Assembly (NCBI GenBank): GCA_029263945.1
Contig: JARIDM010000141.1
Coordinates: 1-7,891 of the forward strand
Source of the DNA: Sporosarcina sp.
GTDB lineage: Bacteria > Bacillota > Bacilli > Bacillales_A > Planococcaceae
DNA length: 7,891 nt
Reading direction: 5' to 3'
How positions within the stretch are numbered: the first letter of the stretch is position 1; each line of letters starts with the position of its first letter. The notes beneath the pieces were generated by a model. It did no database searches, was not told the origin of the DNA, and saw only the letters and a list, made by a program, of their open reading frames with translations. The position numbers and the translations under genes are program-made. Of this stretch, positions 1-6,439 are shown in pieces.

Positions 1-361
1 GCATGTTGCTTTTAATTAATATTTATTATCAAAGTTCTTATCTTTCATTTTTCAAAATCACATTGGATGCATTCCGAACTTTAGTAACAGTATTTTCTGG
101 TTTATAGTCTCTTTACAGTACTTACTAATCATTTATTTAATTTTGAATGAATTTTAGTAATACCCTAAAATACGCGGCATGTCTCTTAAAGTAGTTTTGT
201 AAATGCTTTCTTGACAATGAGGCATTTCAAATCTATTCCAACAGGCAGCTTATGTTATTTCTTGTGCTAACCAAATACGAAAAGCGAAATAAAGAAGTAC
301 ATATTGCATCTATCATTTCTATGAGTGAGTGAAATTAACATCAGGTTTGATAGTTAGGCCG
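1..361. other. AT-rich intergenic stretch, no gene recognised
   Basis: I read this stretch on both strands and found only very short open frames broken by frequent stops, none with a convincing ribosome binding site or a recognisable protein motif. A TTGACA at 211-216 has no good -10 partner at 17 bases (TATTCC). It may be the downstream flank of the histidine locus, or decayed sequence from a neighbouring gene beyond the window edge. Nothing further can be supported. Confidence 0.6.
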
Positions 362-415
362 TTAAACAAAAACAGACTAGTATGCATCAGATTAAATACT
401 GATTGCATACCAGTC
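362..415 (-). terminator. Hairpin plus T-tract, candidate intrinsic terminator for leftward transcripts
   Basis: The arms GACTAGTATGCATCAG (375-390) and CTGATTGCATACCAGTC (399-415) pair over about 15 bases with one mismatch and one bulge, around an 8-base loop. Read on the minus strand the stem is followed at once by TGTTTTTGTTT (373-363), which fits a Rho-independent terminator. It may be the original end of the his transcript, since no good terminator lies between hisI and the insertion sequence. The stem is only moderately GC-rich. Its half-sites (GGTATGCA) also resemble a palindromic repressor operator, and TTGACT (416-411) overlaps one arm, so an operator is the main alternative. Confidence 0.5.
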
Positions 416-489
416 AATAAAACCCTTTCTATAATTAGCAACTTGTAAGAGTAGGCGTCTTCTTATAATTTATGTGTTCTTTACATTAA

Positions 490-508
490 TCTCACCCGAA
501 TTATTCAC
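490..508. repeat. Left end of IS remnant: target duplication and terminal inverted repeat
   Basis: TCTCA at 490-494 is repeated directly at 1594-1598. Inside it, CCCGAATTATTCAC (495-508) is the inverted counterpart of the sequence at 1580-1593 (11 of 14 positions match, with ATTATTCAC identical). A 5-bp duplication outside an inverted repeat is the signature of transposition and matches the 4-5 bp duplications known for the IS1380 family. The truncated transposase frame runs into this repeat and takes its TAA stop (503-501) from it. Confidence 0.65.
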
Positions 509-1438
509 AGATTTTTAATTTCCAATGATTTCCTGCTGGACGGGTTGATTGAATAATCACTCGACGAGATTTCGACCAAGAAGCAGCTTGATAGATTGAT
601 TCTTCAATATAACTTTCTGTCACAGTCACGTCTTGTATTTCGTCGATTGGATGCAGTTCATCCGCAAGGCTTTTTAATTTTGCGTTTGATTTTAAACGGA
701 TAATGTAAAAGACGGATTCCTTTTCACATAATTCATAAAGACCCGGCACCGCAAAACCGCTATCACCACGTACAAGGGATGTTGTTTCAGGAAATTTTTG
801 ATTGTAGTGTTCGATTAAAGGACGCATAAAATCAACGACACCATTGGATGTGTATACATTGCCTGGACGTAATTTGGCTTTTAAAAAATCACCTGTTAGT
901 CCGTCGAATGCGACAAGTGGATGAAAACCAACTGTTCCATAATGGGCATTATAAGCCGATTGGACTTGCTGCCCATATGTATCGGAATGCGTTGAATCTA
1001 AATCGAAGAGTAGTGTTTGGAACTGTCTGGCATGATGAACTTTATCAAGCAACGCTTGATTTCCATCTTGGAGTTGGTCAAGTGATTGTTCATCAAAACG
1101 TTTAAAAAAACGGGATAAAGAGGGTTGCGATGCAAGTGCTGGCGTATCAAGTACTTGCGTAAAAATGTGGTCATGCGTAAGTTGGTCTGCGGCGTCATCT
1201 TCGTGATAACCAGAGGTTAGTTGATAGATTTTTGACGGAATAATTGTTCGTTTTGATGAATACAAAAAGATCGCTCATCTTTTAACTGAAGATGTTCGAA
1301 AATTGTTTTGGAAAACCCTATTCTTTCATCAAACTCATGGAATAAAAGTTGTCCTGTGTCTGAGGAGAGTTCATCTCCCTCGTTAGATAATTTCAGTTTT
1401 CGATTGAGTTGTAGGCTCATTTGAGGTAGTCTAGTCAT
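501..1438 (-). pseudogene. IS1380-family transposase, frameshifted and C-terminally truncated
   Basis: This would be a DDE transposase of the IS1380 family. The start ATG (1438-1436) has an AAAGGA ribosome binding site 8 bases upstream. The first frame codes about 70 residues ending ...NEQLFRQK and then hits a stop at 1219-1217. The next frame carries on at once with IYQLTSGYHEDDAADQL and runs about 242 residues to 501. The break falls in a run of five A on the coding strand (1233-1229); one more A would restore a single frame. The second part shows the family's first catalytic Asp in FDLDSTHSD (near 996-1004), then HYGTVGFHPLVAFDG, and the second Asp in VRGDSGF (near 762). The joined product is about 312 residues against roughly 430-450 for the family, and the C-terminal region with the catalytic Glu is absent. 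It should be inactive. Family membership rests on these motifs and is quite secure. Confidence 0.85.
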
Positions 1439-1478
1439 TAGAAGAATCCTTTCTATTGGTTAGTTCTTAGGCGATTTA

Positions 1479-1507
1479 ACCATATCAGAAATGGATTCTT
1501 TTTTCAC
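1479..1507 (-). promoter_or_regulatory. Candidate internal promoter of the IS transposase
   Basis: On the minus strand GTGAAA (1507-1502) lies 17 bases from TATGGT (1484-1479), which is preceded by TG at 1487-1486, giving an extended -10 (TGATATGGT). Each hexamer matches consensus at four of six positions, so the call is tentative. Transcription would begin near 1472, about 35 bases upstream of the transposase ATG and after the leader hairpins. Confidence 0.35.
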
Positions 1508-1530
1508 TTTTCAAGTGAAAAAGAGAATCC
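1493..1530 (-). repeat. Leader hairpin of the IS transposase
   Basis: GGATTCTTTTTTCACTT (1493-1509) and AAGTGAAAAAGAGAATCC (1513-1530) are near-perfect reverse complements around a 3-base loop, with one bulge. The outer five bases (1526-1530) are shared with the next hairpin at 1526-1567, so the two stems compete. On the minus-strand RNA the 3' arm AAGAATCC (1500-1493) is also complementary to GGATTCTT (1449-1442), which includes part of the transposase ribosome binding site. A role in translational control is inferred. Confidence 0.6.
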
Positions 1531-1567
1531 CACTAAAAAGCTGTTGCGATCGCTTTTTAGTGGGATT
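1526..1567. terminator. Perfect 16-bp hairpin just inside the IS end, probable terminator
   Basis: AATCCCACTAAAAAGC (1526-1541) and GCTTTTTAGTGGGATT (1552-1567) are exact reverse complements around a 10-base loop. On the minus strand the stem is followed by CTCTTTTTCACTT, a usable but imperfect U-tract; on the plus strand only by TTGTG. It is the first strong hairpin met by leftward transcription leaving hisI about 260 bases upstream, so it probably stops his read-through and shields the transposase gene. It lies inside the terminal repeat and so belongs to the element, not to the operon. Confidence 0.6.
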
Positions 1568-1579
1568 TTGTGTTGATTG

Positions 1580-1598
1580 GTGAATAATCCAGATCTCA
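1580..1598. repeat. Right end of IS remnant: terminal inverted repeat and target duplication
   Basis: GTGAATAATCCAGA (1580-1593) is the inverted copy of 495-508, and TCTCA (1594-1598) is the direct copy of 490-494. This end lies upstream of the transposase start, leaving a leader of about 140 bases. Confidence 0.65.
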
Positions 1599-1824
1599 TT
1601 ATCTTTCCGCGTAAAGTATTTATGAATCTACTAATTCGCTGAAAAGAGAAAGTTAATGTATTATACGCTTTCTTTATATTCACAGTTCATTAATTTCATA
1701 ATAGGGTTTTATTGTTACTCCCACAAGATAACTTTGAGTTGAAGCATTTTCAAACTGTATGTTGCGTTGTTGTAGCAAGTTAAGGTCATTATGAAATTGA
1801 ATCAGCAAATGAAAAGAAGAAACT
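1599..1824. other. Spacer between hisI and the IS remnant
   Basis: No gene and no convincing terminator were found here. AATTTCATAAT (1692-1702) and ATTATGAAATT (1788-1798) form an 11-bp inverted repeat about 85 bases apart. AGGGTTTTATTG (1703-1714) is the reverse complement of CAATAAAACCCT at 415-426, on the other side of the insertion. Both are AT-rich and of unknown meaning. The sequence appears to be the original 3' flank of the operon, separated from its continuation (below 490) by the insertion. Confidence 0.5.
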
Positions 1825-2454
1825 TTAATCTTTAGTTTTCCCTCGTCTTTTAAGCAATTCGTTTTTCACATCTGCTATGTCTACGTCTGCTATTTCCATT
1901 AACACAAGGGAATGGTAGATTAAGTCCGATAATTCGCTAGTGAGCTCTGCTTTATCTTCATTCTTTGCGCCAATAATCACTTCACTAGACTCTTCTCCTA
2001 CCTTTTTCAATACTTTGTCAATGCCTTCATGGAAAAGATAAGACGTATAGGAGCCTTCAACAGGGTTCTTCCGACGTTCTTTAATTTCCGCAATAACTTC
2101 GTGTACAACTTCTCGATTGGCTTTTTTTTCTTCCACCACTATATTAGAAAAACAAGATACGTCACCTGTATGACAGGCGGGTCCCTGTGGGGTCACTTGT
2201 ACTAAAAGCGTATCCTGATCACAGTCAAAAGCGATTCGGTTCACAAGTTGACGATTGCCAGAAGTTGCGCCTTTATGCCATAATTCTTGTCTTGACCGAC
2301 TATAGAACCAAGTTTCTTTCGTTTCAATTGTTTTTTCTAATGCCTCTTTATTCATATACGCGAGCATGAGTACTTTTCCCGTTACCTCATCTTGAACAAT
2401 GGCTGGTACGAGTCCTTTATCGTCAAACGAAACTTGCCCAATTTTTACGTTCAT
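1825..2454 (-). CDS. hisI: HisIE: phosphoribosyl-AMP cyclohydrolase / phosphoribosyl-ATP pyrophosphatase
   Basis: This 209-residue bifunctional cytoplasmic enzyme carries out steps 2 and 3 of histidine synthesis: it removes pyrophosphate from phosphoribosyl-ATP, then opens the purine ring of phosphoribosyl-AMP. The N-terminal cyclohydrolase domain (about 1-112) shows WFYSRSRQELWHKGATSGN (49-67), the metal-binding DCDQD (77-81) and zinc-ligand cysteines C78, C94 and C101. The C-terminal pyrophosphatase domain (about 115-205) shows KVGEESSEVIIGAK (151-164) and ELSDLIYH (174-181). The length is normal for the fused form. The ATG overlaps the hisF stop in an ATGA (2454-2451), so translation is probably coupled. 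It is the last gene of the operon, and no terminator follows closely. The identification is secure; the fused form is often named hisIE. Confidence 0.96.
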   Translation of the reverse strand: MNVKIGQVSFDDKGLVPAIVQDEVTGKVLMLAYMNKEALEKTIETKETWFYSRSRQELWHKGATSGNRQLVNRIAFDCDQDTLLVQVTPQGPACHTGDVSCFSNIVVEEKKANREVVHEVIAEIKERRKNPVEGSYTSYLFHEGIDKVLKKVGEESSEVIIGAKNEDKAELTSELSDLIYHSLVLMEIADVDIADVKNELLKRRGKTKD

Positions 2455-3200
2455 AAGTCATCAGTCCCCACTAGATAATCTTTTAATGCATGAATATTGA
2501 TTTCATTATAATGAAATACAGATGCAGCGAGTGCAGCGTCGGCTTTCCCTTCTGTTAACACTGTCTTAAAATCTGCCATTGTACCAGCACCTCCACTTGC
2601 AATCACAGGAATTGAAACAGCTTCCGCAATTGTTTTTGTAAGTTCGATGCTATAGCCGTCTTTCACACCGTCCCCGTCTATGCTATTGACCACAAGTTCA
2701 CCTGCGCCGAGGGCTTCTCCTTGCATCGCCCATTCAACGGCGTCTAATCCAGTGTCTTTTTGGCCACCTCTTGCAAAAACCGACCACTTCGAAGGTCCAA
2801 TTTGTTGTACATCCATCGATAAAATAATGCGTTCAGAACCGAAACGTTTTGCAGCCTCTTCTATAAACGAAGGATTATCTAGCGTCATGCTATTGATGGA
2901 GACTTTGTCCGCTCCTGCATCTAATATATTTTTGATATCATCCAATGTCCGTATCCCGCCCCCAACCATAAATGGAATGGGTACCTCTTTCGCAATCTCT
3001 GTAATTAGCGCGATAAATACTGGATGGTTTTCGGAGGAAGCTGTGATATCATAAAAGACAAGTTCATCTGCACCCTCTGCGACGTATTTTTTAGCTAACT
3101 CAAGTGGGTTTGCTACATCTTCTACATTTTTAAACTTTTTACCTTTTACCACTCTACCTTTATCCACATCTAAACAAGGAATAATTCGATTACTTGGCAA
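2451..3200 (-). CDS. hisF: HisF: imidazole glycerol phosphate synthase cyclase subunit
   Basis: A (beta-alpha)8-barrel subunit that uses ammonia to turn PRFAR into imidazole glycerol phosphate and AICAR; ammonia normally comes from HisH. I chose the TTG at 3200-3198 because AGGAG (3214-3210) is 9 bases upstream and the protein then begins MPSNRIIPCLDV, aligning residue for residue with classical HisF. The ATG at 3209 touches the AGGAG directly and would add only three residues. With the TTG start (249 residues) the catalytic acids are D11 (CLDV) and D130 (LSMD). VGGGIR, ADKVSINS, NSIDGDGVKDGY and IASGGAG form the phosphate-binding and barrel signature. Ammonia-gate residues R5, E46, K99 and E168 (E167 in the Thermotoga protein) are present. 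It overlaps hisA by 11 bases and hisI by 4. There is no hisH in the operon. Confidence 0.95.
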   Translation of the reverse strand: MPSNRIIPCLDVDKGRVVKGKKFKNVEDVANPLELAKKYVAEGADELVFYDITASSENHPVFIALITEIAKEVPIPFMVGGGIRTLDDIKNILDAGADKVSINSMTLDNPSFIEEAAKRFGSERIILSMDVQQIGPSKWSVFARGGQKDTGLDAVEWAMQGEALGAGELVVNSIDGDGVKDGYSIELTKTIAEAVSIPVIASGGAGTMADFKTVLTEGKADAALAASVFHYNEINIHALKDYLVGTDDL

Positions 3201-3912
3201 GGCGCTCATCTCCTAATAAGACTTCTAGTGATAATGTTCCTTCATAAAGTGCTTTTCCGATAATGGCGCCATATAAATTCATGCCACGAAGTTTTTCGAT
3301 ATCCGTTTCTGTAGTTACGCCGCCCGAAGCGATCACATCAATAGAAGATGCCTGATCGATTGTTTGGAGTTCTTCAAAATTTGGCCCCTGCATCATGCCG
3401 TCTTTTAAAATATCTGTATAAACAATTGTTTTCACACCAATTTCTACTAAATCATGTAGTAAGTCAATCGCTTTCATATCCGTTGTTTCTGTCCACCCAT
3501 CCGTTGCAACGAAGCCGTTACGCGCATCAATGGAGACAGCGATTTTATCCGCGTACTTAGCGACAGCTTGCGCTAGAAAACCTCGATTTGTAATGGCGGC
3601 CGTGCCAATAATCACACGACTTACCCCACTTTTAATGTGATCGTCGATAATCTCCATAGAACGAATGCCGCCCCCCACCTGGATCGGAATCGAAACAGCT
3701 TTCGCAACATCCTGAATCGCCAAACGATTCGCAGAATCTCCTGTTTTTGCACCGTCAAGGTCAACAATGTGGATAAATTCAGCACCTTGTTTTTCCCATA
3801 ACAACGCCATTTCAGTTGGTGAATCTCCATATACGATTTCTTTCGCATAATCCCCTTGTATCAGTCGCACACATTTTCCATTCCTAATATCGATTGCAGG
3901 AAAAAGAATCAT
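3190..3912 (-). CDS. hisA: HisA: ProFAR isomerase
   Basis: Step 4 enzyme: 1-(5-phosphoribosyl)-5-[(5-phosphoribosylamino)methylideneamino]imidazole-4-carboxamide isomerase, an Amadori-type rearrangement on a (beta-alpha)8 barrel. The 240 residues are full length. Visible are the catalytic Asp8 (FPAIDI), CVRLIQGDY (14-22), VDLDGA (50-55), VGGGIR (79-84), the second catalytic Asp129 (SIDARNG), YTDILKDGMMQGPN (165-178) and IASGGV (194-199). The ATG at 3912 is preceded by AGAGGCGA, a modest ribosome binding site. Only 31 bases separate it from hisB, where hisH normally lies, and an open frame through that gap ends in an ATGA overlap with this start. Downstream it overlaps hisF. Confidence 0.96.
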   Translation of the reverse strand: MILFPAIDIRNGKCVRLIQGDYAKEIVYGDSPTEMALLWEKQGAEFIHIVDLDGAKTGDSANRLAIQDVAKAVSIPIQVGGGIRSMEIIDDHIKSGVSRVIIGTAAITNRGFLAQAVAKYADKIAVSIDARNGFVATDGWTETTDMKAIDLLHDLVEIGVKTIVYTDILKDGMMQGPNFEELQTIDQASSIDVIASGGVTTETDIEKLRGMNLYGAIIGKALYEGTLSLEVLLGDERLAK

Positions 3913-3943
3913 CTATCTTCGCCTCTTTCATTTTCTGAAATTG

Positions 3944-4528
3944 TTATAACATCCCTTTTGTAGATGGAATTCCTTTCACATCAGGGTTAATTTTACTCGC
4001 TGCACTGAGTGCGCGACCAAACGCTTTGAAAATGGATTCAATGATGTGGTGCGTATTTTTTCCATACTGTAAATTGATGTGCAGCGTTACTTTCGCATGA
4101 CTGACAAACGCTTGAAAGAACTCTTCCACTAATTCAGTATCAAATTCGCCCACTTTGTCTTTTAACCCTTCGACATTGTAGACAAAAAATGGACGTCCGC
4201 TAATATCGAGCGAAACCGTTGATAAAGCTTCATCCATCGGAATTGAAATCGTTGCATAACGATCGATCCCTTCTTTCGTGCCAATACTTTCATGAAAAGC
4301 CTGTCCTAAAACAATCCCAATATCTTCAACAGTATGATGCTGATCTACATCGATATCTCCATCACAATGCACTTTCAAATCAAACAAACCATGTTTTGTA
4401 AAAAGGGTGAGCATATGATTAAAAAATCCGACACCTGACTGAATATCAGTTTCTCCAGTACCGTCAATGTTAAAAGCTAATTTGATAGACGTTTCTGCTG
4501 TCGCCCTTGCAATTTCTGTTTTACGCAT
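3944..4528 (-). CDS. hisB: HisB: imidazoleglycerol-phosphate dehydratase
   Basis: Step 6 enzyme: removes water from imidazole glycerol phosphate to give imidazole acetol phosphate, with two manganese ions per active site. At 194 residues it is the stand-alone dehydratase, without the phosphatase domain fused in enteric bacteria. The metal-binding repeats HHTVED (64-69) and HHIIES (160-165) and the N-terminal GVGFFNHML (32-40) are all present. The ATG at 4528-4526 was chosen because AAAGGTGG (4544-4537) lies 8 bases upstream, it starts one base after the hisD stop and it gives the family's usual MRKTEIAR-type N-terminus. A longer in-frame start at 4609 would run back into hisD and adds unconserved residues. 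The separate phosphatase is supplied by the divergent gene at the right edge. Confidence 0.96.
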   Translation of the reverse strand: MRKTEIARATAETSIKLAFNIDGTGETDIQSGVGFFNHMLTLFTKHGLFDLKVHCDGDIDVDQHHTVEDIGIVLGQAFHESIGTKEGIDRYATISIPMDEALSTVSLDISGRPFFVYNVEGLKDKVGEFDTELVEEFFQAFVSHAKVTLHINLQYGKNTHHIIESIFKAFGRALSAASKINPDVKGIPSTKGML

Positions 4529-4529
4529 A

Positions 4530-5807
4530 TTATTTGTCCACCTTTCGAATTGCAATTGAATTTGCATGGGCATATAATCCTTCTGTACGCGCGATGGTAA
4601 TGATATCATCTGCTACTTCCTCAAAAGCTTCTTTCGAGTAATGAATGATACTCGACTTTTTCATAAAGTCATACACACCCAAGGGTGAAGAAAACTTAGC
4701 CGTACCACTTGTAGGAAGTGTATGGTTAGGCCCGGCCATATAATCACCTAGCGCCTCGGGTGAATAATTGCCCAGGAAAATTGCGCCTGCATTTTCTACG
4801 TATTGTACTTTGTCCATCGGATTTTCAATCATGAGCTGTAAATGCTCTGGTGCTAATTCATTGACCAATTTAAAAGCCTCTTGAAGCGTGCCAACGACAA
4901 TAATCTTGCCATTAAGTGACAGTGATTGTTCAATGATTTCCTTACGTTCAGCTGTAGTAGTTTGAAGCTGTATTTCATTCAAAAGGGCTTCTCCGAAAGC
5001 TTGACTCGTCGTAATACAAATTGCGGTTGCCAATTCGTCATGCTCGGCTTGAGACAATAAGTCCGCAGCAACATGACTTGGGATAGCCGTTTCATCTGCA
5101 ACGACACAAATCTCACTTGGACCTGCCACCATATCGATGGCGACATCTCCAAACACCCATTTTTTTGCACGTGCAACGTATGCATTTCCAGGACCCACAA
5201 TTTTCACGACTTTTTGGACGGTTTCAGTTCCATAAGCCAGTGCTGCAATCGCTTGTGCCCCGCCTATTTTATAGATGGTGTTAACACCCGCCATACGAGC
5301 AGCAACGAGCACATGTGGATTTATTTTCCCATCTTTCCCTGCAGGTGTTGTCATGACTATTTCTTTTACACCTGCAATTTTTGCGGGAATCGCATTCATA
5401 AGCACTGTTGAAGGATAAGAAGCCTTTCCTCCAGGAACATAGATGCCAACTCGCTCAAGAGCGGTTACTTTCTGACCAAGCACAATGTCTTTTTCTTTTG
5501 TGATCGTCCAAGATTCTTCTTTTTGTTCTGTATGAAAATCCGTTATATTTTGCTGTGCTCTTTGAATGGCTTTTCTAAAATCTTCATTCACAAGGGTTTC
5601 TGCTTCAGCCATTTCTGCTTCAGATACGACTAATCGCTTTAGCTCAACCTCGTCAAATCTTGAGGTATAGGCAAGCAGCGCTTCATCTCCTCGTTGACGA
5701 ACTGTTTTGATAATTTCAAGCACACGCGTGTCTAGTTTTGTATCCTCTTCTACCGCAGTACGCTTTTTTTCTTCTGCATCATATTGTTCCATCGTCAGTA
5801 GCTTCAT
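4530..5807 (-). CDS. hisD: HisD: histidinol dehydrogenase
   Basis: A zinc- and NAD-dependent enzyme that makes histidine from histidinol by two successive oxidations, the last two steps. It is 425 residues, normal length. Family hallmarks: GIYVPGGKASYPSTVLMNAI (121-140), VGPGNAYVARAKK (204-216), VAGPSEI (227-233), LLSQAEHDE (250-258) with zinc ligands Q253 and H256, the catalytic pair E321-H322 in APEHLQLM, D355 in LGDYMAGPNHTLPTSGTAKF, and H414 near the C-terminus (LYAHANS). All four metal ligands and both catalytic residues are present, so the enzyme should be active. The ATG (5807-5805) overlaps the hisG TGA as ATGA, and a strong GGAGGGGA sits just upstream. Confidence 0.97.
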   Translation of the reverse strand: MKLLTMEQYDAEEKKRTAVEEDTKLDTRVLEIIKTVRQRGDEALLAYTSRFDEVELKRLVVSEAEMAEAETLVNEDFRKAIQRAQQNITDFHTEQKEESWTITKEKDIVLGQKVTALERVGIYVPGGKASYPSTVLMNAIPAKIAGVKEIVMTTPAGKDGKINPHVLVAARMAGVNTIYKIGGAQAIAALAYGTETVQKVVKIVGPGNAYVARAKKWVFGDVAIDMVAGPSEICVVADETAIPSHVAADLLSQAEHDELATAICITTSQAFGEALLNEIQLQTTTAERKEIIEQSLSLNGKIIVVGTLQEAFKLVNELAPEHLQLMIENPMDKVQYVENAGAIFLGNYSPEALGDYMAGPNHTLPTSGTAKFSSPLGVYDFMKKSSIIHYSKEAFEEVADDIITIARTEGLYAHANSIAIRKVDK

Positions 5808-6439
5808 TGACTCCCCTCCAATATACCTTTTACCCGTTGGATGAATCCTTCAACCTTGCTCGTCTTCGTGGCAAAACTCGCTTTATTCACTATTAATCTT
5901 GTACTAATCGCAACAATTGTATCAAGCACGACCAGGCCATTCTCTTTTAATGTCGTTCCCGTTTCGACGATATCTACAATTACATCTGATAAACCAATTA
6001 ACGGCGCCAATTCTATCGAGCCATTCAATTTAATAATGTCTGTTCGTAATCCTTTTTCATCAAAAAATGCCTTTGTAATCATTGGATATTTTGTGGCCAC
6101 TGTTAAGGGTACATCTTTACTTATTACTGTATCTGGAAAACCAGCCACAACCACATCACATTTTCCTAAATCAAGGTCTACTAGTTCATACACATCAGGT
6201 TGCATTTCCATAATGGTATCTTTGCCGATAATCCCAATATCCGCAGCACCTTTTTCAACATAAGTGAGTAAGTCAGCCGTTTTCACTAAGATTAATTTAA
6301 TCGAATTTGTTTCATCATACATCACAAGTTTCCGACTGTTATTTTGGAAGTCTGGAAAGACAATGCCACTCTTTTCTAATAACGCAATCGCTTGCTTCGA
6401 TGTACGTCCTGTCGGCAGCGCCAATGTTAAATAATCCAC
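5804..6439 (-). CDS. hisG: HisG, short form: ATP phosphoribosyltransferase catalytic subunit
   Basis: First and committed step: joins ATP and PRPP to give phosphoribosyl-ATP. At 211 residues this is the short form, which lacks the C-terminal regulatory domain of enteric HisG and needs HisZ for activity and histidine feedback. Motifs: LTLALPTGRTSKQA (4-17), GAADIGIIGKDTIME (65-79) and the PRPP-binding stretch DIVETGTTLKENGL (156-169). It starts at GTG (6439-6437) directly after the hisZ TAA with no intervening base, preceded by AGGAGGGG. That zero-gap arrangement fits balanced synthesis of the two subunits, which assemble as a hetero-octamer in known cases. Confidence 0.96.
   Translation of the reverse strand: MDYLTLALPTGRTSKQAIALLEKSGIVFPDFQNNSRKLVMYDETNSIKLILVKTADLLTYVEKGAADIGIIGKDTIMEMQPDVYELVDLDLGKCDVVVAGFPDTVISKDVPLTVATKYPMITKAFFDEKGLRTDIIKLNGSIELAPLIGLSDVIVDIVETGTTLKENGLVVLDTIVAISTRLIVNKASFATKTSKVEGFIQRVKGILEGSQ

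Larger units (their letters stand above)
495..1593 (-). mobile_element. Internally deleted IS1380-family insertion sequence (about 1.1 kb)
   Basis: Both ends are recognisable: inverted repeats at 495-508 and 1580-1593, and a TCTCA direct repeat outside them. The body holds a leftward leader (about 1439-1579) and a broken IS1380-type transposase. Family members are usually about 1.6-1.7 kb, so roughly 0.5-0.6 kb appears to be missing, all from the transposase 3' end. The transposase frame joins almost directly to the left terminal repeat, which indicates an internal deletion rather than loss of one end. It lies downstream of hisI in the same direction as the his operon, so it interrupts only the operon's 3' flank. 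It should be immobile by itself, but could perhaps be moved in trans by an intact relative. Confidence 0.75.

Noticed and set aside
211..239. TTGACA at 211-216 as a plus-strand promoter
   Set aside because: At 17 bases the -10 would be TATTCC, matching only three positions, and no open frame follows.
848..1105. Open frame of about 85 codons on the plus strand inside the transposase region
   Set aside because: It lies opposite the transposase frame that carries clear family motifs, and has no recognisable protein features; it is an antisense shadow.
1493..1567. CRISPR-like repeats
   Set aside because: The repeated pieces here are inverted and form hairpins; there is no series of direct repeats with spacers anywhere in the window.
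2680..3054. Plus-strand open frame of about 124 codons opposite hisF
   Set aside because: It is antisense to conserved HisF coding sequence, shows no motifs, and reflects codon composition of the real gene. The same applies to plus-strand frames opposite hisA, hisD, hisG and hisZ.
4529..4609. Longer N-terminal extension of HisB starting at 4609
   Set aside because: It would overlap hisD by about 80 bases, adds 27 residues not typical of the family, and ignores the strong AAAGGTGG placed for the ATG at 4528.
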